Of a stretch of DNA of 64,000 nt, positions 1-11,000 are shown piece after piece. The notes under the pieces were generated by a model. It made no database searches, was not told the DNA's origin, and worked only from the letters and a program-made list of their open reading frames with translations. How positions within the stretch are numbered: position 1 is the first letter of the stretch; the number at the start of each line of letters is the position of its first letter. The translations under genes were made by a program, and so were the position numbers. The stretch comes from Oscheius tipulae (Eukaryota; Nematoda; Chromadorea; Rhabditida; Rhabditidae), in assembly GCA_037178975.1 (NCBI GenBank), contig JASJZH010000003.1, forward strand, positions 6,262,001-6,326,000, read 5' to 3'.

Positions 1-325
1 GTATCAAGGAACAAGGGAGAAACACTAATTGAATGCAACCCAAAGTCAACAAATCTAGCATGGGCTAGAACTATCAAAACAAAGGCACGACAGCATACAG
101 AGCTTCTACATCTGCAGCCATGAAAATGAAAAGCAACGGCCTGTAGCCATATTGAAACAGCCTTATCAGAAGATTCTGGTAGACTAGGGTTGTTTTAATA
201 TGGTTTCAGGCGTAAAAGCCCTGTATGCTGTCGTGTCCTTTGTTTTGATAGTTCTAGCCCATACTAGTTTTATTGACTTCTGATTGCATCCAATTAGTGT
301 TTCTTTCTGTCGCTTGTCCTTTGTT
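1..325. repeat. Foldback (inverted) repeat
   Basis: The segment folds on itself. Bases 21-115 pair with about 207-301 (for example TGGGCTAGAAC at 61-71 against GTTCTAGCCCA at 251-261), bases 1-20 pair loosely with about 302-322, and an inner pair joins 148-172 with about 180-203. The left arm carries roughly 29 extra bases near 116-145. The loop is only a few bases long. No protein is encoded. It looks like a MITE or foldback element, but its outer end may lie outside the window, so terminal repeats and target duplications cannot be judged. Confidence 0.8.
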
Positions 326-558
326 TGTTCATACCTGTTCGATGTTATGTTCGCTATAGATAGACCCACGACAGCGGCAACTTAGTTGTGCAAAAGTATG
401 ATGTATTAATTAGTGAGATAAATCACATTCAAAACTAGAAAGTAGGGCATTGCTTTCCACTCAAAGGTGGGAGATAGGACTATACGTCTCTTTCAAAAAA
501 GGGAGGTGCAGTCCGCATACCGAATCTCTCTGAAAACCCAGCAAGAGAGTTTGTGGTA

Positions 559-582
559 ACTTTACCCCCGCGGGGGTAAAGT
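559..582. repeat. Perfect 24-bp GC-centred palindrome
   Basis: ACTTTACCCCCG is followed directly by its own reverse complement, CGGGGGTAAAGT, with no spacer. It lies downstream of the stop codon of the cysteine-rich gene on the minus strand. It could form a cruciform or bind a symmetric dimer; no function can be assigned from sequence alone. Confidence 0.85.
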
Positions 583-652
583 GACCTCCCCGACACACAT
601 GGTCCAGAGTAGACTGCATTAGAACCTTTAGATTTTATTGCGTTTGAAAGGG

Positions 653-988
653 TTAATGAAGAACATTTTGGTATACAAAGCGATCACCGTTGTGACGAAA
701 CTCTTGGTTAGAAATTCCGAAATTCGGGGGTTGAATAGACTGAACCACATGGATTCTTCCAGAACAGTCTGCTCTCCCAAAGCGCTTACAACGTCCAGTA
801 GCGAAGCCCTGTTGTTGACAACACTTTCTGACCTCTTCTTGACTGGGGCATTTTGAAGAACAGAATGCTTGAGCCGTGTCTTCTTCCTCCTTAAGCGAGG
901 TTAGAAAATTGGGAAAACTTACCGATGATCTGCTCCAAAAGGCAGTGGTCGTCGCTATGATTGTAAGAACAAGGAGAAGAGATCTCAT
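653..988 (-). CDS. Small secreted cysteine-rich (knottin-pattern) peptide
   Basis: The open frame gives 111 aa from an ATG at 988. Residues 1-16 (MRSLLLVLTIIATTTA) form a clear signal peptide. Six cysteines follow at 43, 47, 56, 57, 67 and 75, in the order C-x3-C-x8-CC-x9-C-x7-C, which is the C-C-CC-C-C order of inhibitor-cystine-knot or defensin-like peptides. The 36-residue tail has no cysteine. Just after codon 22 there is a possible 33-nt intron (GTAAG..TTAAG), a multiple of three, so splicing would only remove an acidic linker. It lies antisense, upstream of the first visible exon of the glutamate transporter gene, probably inside one of its introns. I do not recognise the exact family; neuropeptide-like or antimicrobial roles are guesses. 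Confidence 0.6.
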   Translation of the reverse strand: MRSLLLVLTIIATTTAFWSRSSVSFPNFLTSLKEEEDTAQAFCSSKCPSQEEVRKCCQQQGFATGRCKRFGRADCSGRIHVVQSIQPPNFGISNQEFRHNGDRFVYQNVLH

Positions 989-1162
989 GTTAGTGGCCTG
1001 TATAACGGACTCAAACGCTTATGTAGCTGTCTGATAACAGTGTTGTTTCCGTAACTCAAAACAAAACGCGGTCAACAGTACTGTTCCCCAGTTGTACATT
1101 GTGGTGTGGAAGCGAGGGTGTGGAAACTTTGTAGGTACAAAATCTGTTACATTCAATTCCAG

Positions 1163-2847
1163 GGAGTTGCCTACCCTTCAATGCACGGAGTCTGGAGATA
1201 CTGGGCTCCTCCTTTAGAGCGGTCCAAACTGGCCACAACAGCCTTTACCGGATCCTATGCTGGAGCTGTCCTCGGCTTACCCGTCTCCGCCTTCCTCGTC
1301 TCTTACATCTCGTGGGGAGCACCCTTTTATGTCTATGGTGAATATCCAAAGAATGAAGATCTAATATGTTTCAGGTGTGGCCGGTGTCATTTGGGCCATC
1401 TTTTGGTTTTCTTTGACATTTGAGAAGCCTGCCTTCCATCCGACTATTTCCTTGGAGGAGAAAAAGTATATAGAGGAGTCCATCGGGACCATCTGCACCA
1501 CTCATCCGACGGTATCCTTACGGGGTCACCCTAGAAATACAAGAACTTTAGTTGAGCTCGATTCCCTGGAAGGCGATAGTTACCTCGAAGCCCGTCTGGG
1601 CAATCATCGTAGCGAATTTTGCTCGATCCTGGACCTTCTACCTCCTGCTCCAGAACCAGTTGACCTATATGAGAGACGTCTTGGGCATGAACATCGACCA
1701 TGTAAGTCTCGTTCAATACAAAGCAAATTAACAATAAATTTAGTCCGGAATCTTGGCTGCTCTACCTCACGCAGTCATGGGAGTCGTGGTCCTCTTCGGT
1801 GGTCAAGCAGCTGACTATCTCCGCTCGAATAAGATCTTGTCGACTACAGCTGTCCGTAAGATCTTCAACTGTGGTGGTTTCGGAGGAGAAGCTTTCTTCA
1901 TGCTCTTCGTCGCCTACACCAAGAGCGACACCACTGCCATGATCTCGCTGATCTTGGCTGTTGGATGTTCCGGTTTCGCAATATCTGGTAAGATTTGGAA
2001 AAAATTGAGAAAACTTGAGATTTAGTCACTTGGAAACGTACAAACTTTTCAGTAGAAGTTGCCTTGTGCAGCCGAACAAAACGGTGTCACCACAAGTGAA
2101 TGTTCCCGCATCTATCTGCAGCTTTGCCCGCACTGAACATTCAAATCGTTCGGGAAGAAATCTTTGTCCTATGCAATTGTCTTTTTCGTTCAAGAGCTTC
2201 AAAATGGAACCGAATATGTCTAGGATATGACAGAGACACAAGAAGTTGACACTTGAGTGAAGCAGTGGAGTTCAACAAGCGATTTCCAGGTTTCAACGTG
2301 AACCATCTCGACATTGCTCCTCGATACGCTGCCATCCTAATGGGCTTTTCGAACGGAATCGGTACCTTGGCCGGACTGACATGTCCCTTTGTCACGGAAT
2401 GGTTCACTCTCCATGGTCACCACGGCTGGACTAAGGTCTTTCTGCTCGCCAGTCTCATCCATTTCACCGGAGTTACCTTCTACGCCGTCTACGCCTCCGG
2501 AGAGCTTCAGGTGAACATTTGAAATTCCGAATAATGGAAATGTGTAGGATTGGGCCGAGCCGAAGGAAGAAGAACAGCCATGGAACACGACCGTATTGAA
2601 CAGTGGACCTGGAGGCTATGGAGCTGCTCCGCGACAATCGGACCAGATAAAACTGGGACCTCTGCCCACAGCCGATCAGCTGGTTAAAGGTAGGAAAGAG
2701 TATAGTCAGTTAGCTGATTCAGGTCGACCACAACCACCGCCTCCTCCTCACCAAGTCGCTCCGACTAATCCTTTTGCAGCAAGTTGGGATGACGGCAGTC
2801 AAGGATATCAAGTTGCTGGAAACCCCAACTATCAACAACAGTGGTGA
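1163..2847 (+). CDS. eat-4: Vesicular glutamate transporter (SLC17A6-8/EAT-4 type), 3' part
   Basis: Exons 1163-1337, 1375-1511, 1552-1701, 1744-1987, 2290-2510, 2548-2689 and 2723-2847 join in phase into 397 residues ending at TGA 2845. The product is the C-terminal two thirds of a VGLUT, a major facilitator protein that loads glutamate into synaptic vesicles. Diagnostic stretches are [43 protein letters not shown] and [17 protein letters not shown]. The cytoplasmic tail is rich in proline and ends in an NPF-containing segment, as in VGLUT tails that bind SH3/EH proteins. The first exon opens on a good acceptor (TTCCAG), yet no upstream exon for transmembrane segments 1-4 is visible in bases 1-1160, so the 5' end lies outside the window or is lost. 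The final 33-nt intron can also be read through in frame. Confidence 0.88.
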
Positions 2848-5069
2848 TCTCTCTAGTATAACTCCGGCTAGACCTATGGATATCGAGTGCTCTCGAAGAT
2901 TTCTATAAAGTATTTATTTTTTTGGATCAGTGTTGAATCGTCTATACAAGCACCTGGCTGAGGGACTTCCACTGCACGTTTCGAACAAGAACTGAGTTCT
3001 GGTTGGTAACTGTCAACAGTTCGCCTCTTTTTCAAAATCTTACAATAAGTTCTCGTCCCTCTTTCTGCTGTACCCAACTAAGAACCCACGCTGGGTCATT
3101 CTTCGAACATTATAGTTCCTCAGGCGGTCGAAAAGAGTGAGGCCGAGAATTGCTCTTACCTGTCGTCTCTATACGACTGTCAACTTTTCCATCTAATCAG
3201 TTCGGCTCCAAACTTCACAGCCATACAGCAAACTTGGCACGATACAGGTCAAATAGACTCGCATCTTCATCCTTGTCGGCTTGGCAAGTCAATTGGACCT
3301 GTACTTCTCCGGGAACGTTGTCTTCTCGCTCTACTCCTCCATTTCTACCTCATCAGTGGAGCTACCAGATTAGTTCTAGGTTCCGGAGACTGTTCTGTCG
3401 TTTGGTATCGTCTCACATGGAGTGATAGTGCATTGCTTTACTCTTTCCAGCTTGTCTCAGCAGTCAGTGTTCCCCTAGAACACTCTACAATCCCCGCTCA
3501 CAGCTCTCCTGACCCCTCCCTGCCCAGTGTCCGCTCTCCCAATCCCCAAGCGCTGGTTCCTGCTTGTGACCGAGTGGTGTAATTGTTTATCCGCCTGCCA
3601 GTTTGCTGACTGACTGTTCGAATATACCAGATAAACAAACAGGCTCTCCCTCTCGCACCCGTCCCGTGTCAGTTCCCTCCTTGACCAGAACACATCCCTC
3701 TTCCGAGGCCAAAGCCCGTTGTTTTCTTGTTTATTTGAGCGATTTCCTCCTGTTGTAAACTCTCGACTCTCGGAGAAAAAGTCTCCCCGAATTATATGTG
3801 ATAAGGGCTCTAGAGATAAGGGGGACATCAGACGACGAAAACATGTAGACAAGAGGTCCCTCGTTTTCTCCTCCGATCGCTCGAGGAGTGACAATGGCTA
3901 GGGCTGGCAGGCCGAAAAGAAGTGGTCGCGCTCAAACAGGGCAACTTCTTTTGCGATTCTACCCGATTAGGACTGGAAGGGAGAGAGTATGCGAATACCA
4001 AAGGTTATTGGAGGATGGTCACACTTTTCGCTGGAACTGCTGTACCAAAATGGTTTTACTTTTGGGGAGAAGATCCCTTTCTTCAGTCGAAATTGCCCCA
4101 TAATCTTGGATCACGGGTGCGATAAGTCGTTTTCTGTTACACGTGGAAGACGCGTGTGGCAGCTAAAGGAATTTCTGTTGAATTGGCAGAAACATAGTAT
4201 GATAGGTTATTATCTCTGTACGGATGTGGCCAGATGCAACGAGTGCCATGAAGTGTAGTTATTTTACATGGTATCAACAAAGAAGAGAATGAAAACATGT
4301 TAAAATCTGGTCTTCAATAGAATCGCGTTTGAATTGCCGCGTTCTACAGTAAGCTCCAATTACTACCGCGCAATAAACGTGGTTCAAATTTTTTCAATTC
4401 TGTTGGGTCTCCATTTTTTTCAGTCCATCTGTCTGCTGTACTTCCTTAAGAACCCACGATGTTCCGTACTATATCGAACAGCCAGATGAAAAACTATCAA
4501 TTCCCATGTTTTCCACCGCTTCCCCTATCTAGTTGCTTTATTTTTCGTACATTTCTCCGTTTTGATAAGAAAATACAAGATAACCTCCCCGTACTTGGTC
4601 CCCTCGGCTCTCTTCCTGTTCTAAACCCATTCTCGAAGCGTAACGGCCATCTGTCCGCATATGAAAAAGAAGCCGCGGGTGTGTGTCATGCCGTAGCGGC
4701 CGACTTCAAAGGCACAAGTCATTTCTTCAGTAAACGAAGACAATTTCTGTTTTATTTGAGTTCGGAGCCCTTCCTTCTTTGCCAAGACGGCATTTCCGTG
4801 GCTAGGAACGTCGGCGAAAACTTCTTATGCGCGTAAAAAGAACCTCTCATGCAAACAGACCAGCTGTTATGAATGAGGAGCAGAAATCTGTTGTGAAATA
4901 ACAGTAATCTCGATACCGTAGTGTTTGTCTAGCATTCTACCCTCTTTTCATGATTTTGAACATGAAATCTTCCAGGCGGATCTCAACAGCTGGGCTGGTT
5001 GAAGTCGCTCGAGAGCAGAAACCGACAGTGGCGCTAACAAACCTTCTTCTTCCGTACAAAGCGGCCAAA
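2848..5069. other. Intergenic: 3' UTR of the transporter and upstream region of ncl-1
   Basis: No open frame here shows a family signature, codon bias or a set of in-phase exons. A short sequence (TCTGCTGTAC... AAGAACCCACG) recurs at about 3066-3092 and 4431-4460, suggesting a small dispersed repeat. The last 100 bases before 5070 are the likely leader and promoter region of ncl-1. Confidence 0.6.
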
Positions 5070-8000
5070 ATGCCTGGAGGAATGGACGCCATGAATGCTG
5101 CCCTCGCCAGCCTGTAAGTTTCACATTGTCAGGGATCCTTATTACCTTCCATTCCTTGTCTCTATCACTTGTCCATCGCTAGGGCACCCATACAATCTCC
5201 CTTGCCCATAGCTAAAGCTGCCAGCCGTTTGTACAATGCCGGTCTGCCGCTTTTTCGTTCTCCTTGGCGCTGGCGGTTGTCATAACTCGACGCTTTGGGC
5301 GCTTTTTGTCTATTCCGAAACCAGTACTGTCGACATTTTTAGCCGGGCCAAATGGCAGCGCGAAGAGCGAGCGCACGCATTTGGTACGGCGACGGTGAAT
5401 CGCAAAGAAGCTTTTTGTGGTGCCTACAATTGGTCGGAAAGGTTTTTTCTCCATTCGAGGTCCTCCTTTCCTTCGGCGTAAAAATGCTGACAGCTGATTA
5501 TGTCAGCAAGCAATGACAGTTGATGTTTTCCGCTGTTCACCGCCAATAATTGGCGGATATTGCCACCCTAGCAGCTTTTCTGCATGAAAAACGTTTCTTA
5601 TCGCCCCTCTTATCACAGTTATTTTTCCATGTAATTAGGGATATTTGCATAAAGATTACGAAAGGTCAGCAGATTATTACTTTTACACGTTTATGGGCAG
5701 TTTATGCTTGTGTAATGATGAAAAAAGCTATGTCAATAAGATCACCTGAGCTTCAAAGACATCGTTCACTTTTTACCAAAGTTGACTCTGAGAGCGCTGA
5801 AGCTGTTTTTCGGTATAGAACACCGCCACGCCCCCGCAGCGAACAACGAGCTAGCTGTCGAAGCAGAGACTTGTGGCAGAGAATACCATCTGTCCACAAT
5901 CTGCACTGTTTATTGTTTGGAGGCAACATCTGCCACCGCATAAGTGGCTTGACCATATCAGATTTCCAAGTTCAATCCTTCTGGCAGGCAGCAAACTAAC
6001 TGCTTGCCTTCCTTTTTGATGACTCTCTCGTTCTCCATCGAGCGCACGCACGCAGAAGCAAAAACGAGCTCCGGGCGAGGCGCGGTCTGTCTTGTGGTTC
6101 CTACTTCTTTCTTATGCGTGCCTCAAACTTTCGAGGCACTTAATGCAGTAGTTTTCTCGCTGGACTACATCCTCTTATTCTGGTTCCTCTCTCCACAATG
6201 TTCCATCTGTCGACGAACTCTTCTAGTCCTTCCTCAACTTTTTTTTGCATATTTGCACGTCGTTTTTCTCTTACGACCACATCAATTTACTTTTCTTGAA
6301 ACACTTGGGATGTGTCGAAACACGATAGTGAGCGTCCATGTGGCCCACTACTCGCGCCTATTTGCAGAACTCTTGCTACCGCCTTGGAGTAATCTCGTTG
6401 TAGATCACCCTAGGACCAGACTCCAGCTGTATCCTGCTGGATGATCCCTGGTACCACAAAATGAATGGGTTAATTCCTCACTGCGGGTTGATAAATGGCG
6501 CTCATTTCATCACTGGAGGCGAAATTGTCTTGGCTATTTGAGGCTGTTTAAGACTGTAGTGTATACGTTTGCTTGCTGCGGGAGAACGCGGTAAATGAAT
6601 CAGTTCCCGGTCGTGAGTGTGAGATTATTCTATTGAGTTTACTCATCCCCCATCGCAGTTGATGGACGGACGGAAAATAATAGCTGTGACCCATGTTAGT
6701 TGGAGGTTCCAAGGTCGGTCGCCAACAACTCATTATGTCCGTTATTATAAGAGCGGCATCTCTTTTTACAGCGGACTCCAGTAGCTAGATGAACCTTATG
6801 GTTAATTATGAAACCTCTCCGCAATCGATTATCCCCTTTTCACAACGTAGGTAAACAATGGAAAGAGAGGGTCCACGAGCAAAGCTTATCTGTTGTTTCT
6901 CTCTCCCTGAAGTGTCGTTGGAATTGTGACGCATTGTGGACCGGGGCTAGAGAGAGTCCCTTCTACATCGAGGAGACAAAAATTGCAGATGTCGAACTAC
7001 CCTTTTTGAACACTGTTTTTGCGTGACAAAGGCTGGTAGTGGCGATGATTTATCGTCCAGATTCGAAACTTTCACTTAAAACTTAATTCAGTTTTTCTCG
7101 GACGCTCTCCGTCATCTGACAAGCTGGTTGCCTCGAGATTTTCCGCTTTTTCGTAAAATTATAGAGTAGAGCATCTTCTTAACATGCCAACACACGCCTG
7201 ACGTCATCTACGGTCCTTTCTGGGTAAGAAGCCGTGAACAGACGTTAGAGATTGGTCGAATTTCCGCTAACTGGTTCCCTGAAATAGACTTTTGAACTTT
7301 CCGGTCCATCAGACGCATAAACATAATGCAAAACGCGAAGTTCCCAATACTACTGCCTTGATCAGACACGTCATCTAATCTTTGTTGTCTTGACTTCCTC
7401 GTGACCTCCTTGAGTTCAGGTCAGCAGGTCCCTTCGATTGGTTATCGTCTTCGCATTCCTACTGGTTTGCCCCTATTGAGGAGGAGAACCGGAGGTCAGG
7501 ATTTGTGGGGGCAGAGAGCGAGGCGGCTGTCCCGTATTCTCTCGCTCTCTTCCAAACTATATGGCGGATTGTTTGTGACGCGCTCTCCGTGTTCGCAGCA
7601 GCAACGCCACATCACGTGAGAGAGTCAAGTGCCACGCCCCTAAACCTAGGATCCACTATTTCCCCCGCCTTGTGCTTCCAAAGCTGCCATCAGTCCAACT
7701 AAAGTGACCATTAGTGACCAAGAAAACAGGAGGAGGAACTAGTCTCTGTAGTCACGACTAGTCTAGCCTCTACGAGATCATGTTGTCCTACTTGGAACAG
7801 CCCAGGTTGGTCGTCTTCCCGAAAATGTCTCTTCTGTCGCTTCTAACATGGTAACATTACTAAATTCATACATCTTTCATCGAATGTTTCTATTCCGAAA
7901 CGTGGCCGATCGATGATTTCGCCCGGCGAGAAAAAACCACAGGCTAAAGGTTGCACAACGATCTTTTGCGATCGAGCCGTGATTTTCTTCGGGAAAAACC

Positions 8001-11000
8001 ATGCCATAACCACTGTAAATGGGGAAAACGGGGTTTTGTAGTGAACTTTGAGAATTTAAAAGCCATCCGATTGCCCCGGTTGTTTACGAGACTTGTTGTT
8101 TCATAGTGCAGATCAAACATCGTCCGACCAGCGGCCTACTCTCATTTTGAAACGGAAATCCGCCATTGTTTTAAAGTATTGCCAATAATTTCTTGCTCAT
8201 TTCCGACTTTATAATCTGTTCGTTTATGGCTCATTCGAACCTGACAAATAGTCGCTGCACGTGCGAATGAATGCTCAGAATGTTCCTTCCTCTCGGTCTC
8301 CAGGAAACTCGGTTCGTGTTTTTCTGATCCCTTTGCCTGTTTTGACGGGTTGTTCGCTGCTAGGCTGTTTTCCATAGATCCAGCTTTGGTCATATAAAAT
8401 AATTTCGAATGCTCCCCGTTTTCCCCTAGCGCAATTTCGTGTGAATCAGTTTAATCAGTGCGGGCGTCCTTTCCCTGATGTCTGTTAGTCATATTCGGAA
8501 TCTCGCGTAATCAAACAGCCCCCTCATTCTAACATTTATTTATAAAAAAAAGCTTGAACATCGTTATCAATTTGATCAGATTAGCATGGCGAAATCTTCG
8601 AAGCTAACAAAGTAAGGCTAGCGATTAGTGGGGAACCTGCTAGAACACATAGTTGGAGCTGGTTTGACTGCGATTTGTGGTGGGCAGTCACGCGGGCGCC
8701 TCTGGGCAAGAAGATGCGACCACATCCTTGTGACTCTCTTTCTCTCTTCTGCGTTGCGATCGAGCAGAGAGATATCGTGTTGCGGAAGGTGATGCATGCT
8801 CCCTCTCTAGCTCTGCTGCGCGTTCCCGTATCGACCACCGCCTCAAGGATCTTTCCCGTGCTGTACTGGTCCAATATGGCCAATCGACGCCAGCAGGGCA
8901 CCTTTTAATCTGCTCTGAATTTGTCCTAAATGAATCCTCTCTGCAGTTGTCGAATCAGTGCATGTGACACACATTCTGTGAAGGCTTCGAACATATTTGC
9001 CCCTTTGATCACGTGAGCAATCCGATTCCATTAGGCGCGCATACTTCTTCCTCTCTAACAATTGCGAAGCTGAAGAAGTTGAGAGCTGTCAGGTGTTAAT
9101 CTTGCCCGTGTTCGAGCAGGCTGGTGTTTGGTCTGTCGAGAGAAAGAGAGAGAGAGAGTGAGATCGTTATGCAAACAGACACCTGTTGGCTACCCCTAGG
9201 GGCGCTAGCGCCTCTTCCAGCCCACTTCGCTCCTACATCCCGCTCCCAACCCTTTTAATGACAACAAGAATTGTCAATATCCCGTTTTCCATCTCTTTCT
9301 AGCTCGATTGACAATAGAGCTACAAAGAGAACTCGTTGAGAAACGACTTTTCTGTAGAAACTAGAATCGGCAGTTCGGGAGCTCTCGAATGACTTTACTC
9401 TCTCACTGCGTAGTCATGCGTCCGTCGAAGAGAGAACCCACGCATGGGCGGCGCAATGTGCAATTTGCTTCTCGGCTGTCTCTTGCCTCTAACAGGCTTT
9501 CTCAACTGCGCCGTCTGCACTCTCTCCACCCACACCGCTATTCCCCCTCTCGCTCGTTACTTCTTTTCCTCGTTGTTTCCAGCCTACGTGAAGTGAGAGA
9601 GAGAGCATTGTTATTGTCAGGAAAAGGTTTCGTACACTTTCTAGCCTAGCAGAAATTATCTCGTCTCCTATTATCGCCCGAGCGGATTGAGCATGCCATC
9701 TGTCATATATTTGATCGACAATAAGGGGAAGATTAACGAGCAAGATATCCTTCCGTTTAATGATTAAATTTGATTACTCAAATTTTGAAATTGTTTACTA
9801 TTGATTGCCCTTTGGCCCGCCTGTTATGTTTACATGTTTCAGAGAAGCCGAGATGAGCGAATCGGAGTCGCTTGGAAGTAGCAGTGGCTCGGACGACGTC
9901 GGAGGCTTCTCCCAGCTGCTCGCCACAATGGCCCGGCCCATCCCACAGAGCTTCAACACTTCGCCTTGGGGATCAGGTTCGTCCTTTCTCTTCTTTTTTA
10001 TGAAATCTCTACTCCTAAAGCGTAATGGTGTCCGTCTGTTTGTGCGTTACCACGAGAAAAAAGCTGGCAGGTCATGGCATGTCACGATTAAGTTAACAAG
10101 TCAGCTTTTGGGGGAAACTTGGGAACTTAAGCTATTGGAGAAGTGGAGCATGTCAAGACTAACAATACGGCTGGTACGACGATAATAATGGAATTTCGTT
10201 ATCGTTCTCTTGAATCACGAGCGCCCTTTCGGTCCAGTGCCTGCAGCAGCTTGATTTGAGGAGTTGGCGAACGGGATCCATGATGATTGCCATCAAATCT
10301 CTCGGCATCCCAATTGTTTCGCAACTCCGAGGATTAGGTAACTGCTGTCACAGAAAGATACTGGAAGAGAGACGACGATCACAGCAGTTAGGAAACTAAT
10401 GTGTAGTTTTAACGTGGGGGTCTGGTTCCCGGGATACATCTGTTGCGCAAATGAGATGTGAGTGTGACCTAGATATAGGAAAGATATGCGAAGACGACGC
10501 TCGAGATAATCCTGGTTCTTGAGGGGGAAACTTCCCTGCGTTTCAGGAGGTTATTTACCTAATGAGCATGGTAATTGGGGTCTTTTTTCGTATCTTTAAT
10601 TGCTCTTTTCTTTGCCGCCACATCTTTTTAGATGCGATAAAGGGTTTTTGCTGCGCATTCAAATAGTCTGAGGCTGCAGTTAATCCCATCAAACCTGTCA
10701 AACGACTAGCGTATAACAATTCAGCCTACTGGACTGACCATCATCGCCCTGTCTCTGACCTCGACACTGTCAGAAATGGCGCCAAATGGTCGACAGCAGG
10801 CCTCCTGGGGGTTTTCGCACCAGTAGCAGATGGCCTCTATGTGGGTGTGCAAGCTTGCGTACCATAGAGTGTTAACTGTTAACGGTTTCATTTGCATAAA
10901 ACGAACGGAGAATGAGCAATTGGACTTTGGCCAGTGACCTCATTCAAAATGCCACCTAATAGAAGAGCACCTGTTTAGATTTCGCACCTGGGTGTTAGGT

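Noticed and set aside
3475-3894. Open frame of 139 codons on the minus strand
   Set aside because: It has no signal, domain, intron pattern or codon bias, and lies in a region with similar-sized open frames on the other strand.
6004-6444. 146-codon open frame in the ncl-1 first intron
   Set aside because: Its composition is that of non-coding sequence here; no recognisable motif and no in-phase partner exons.
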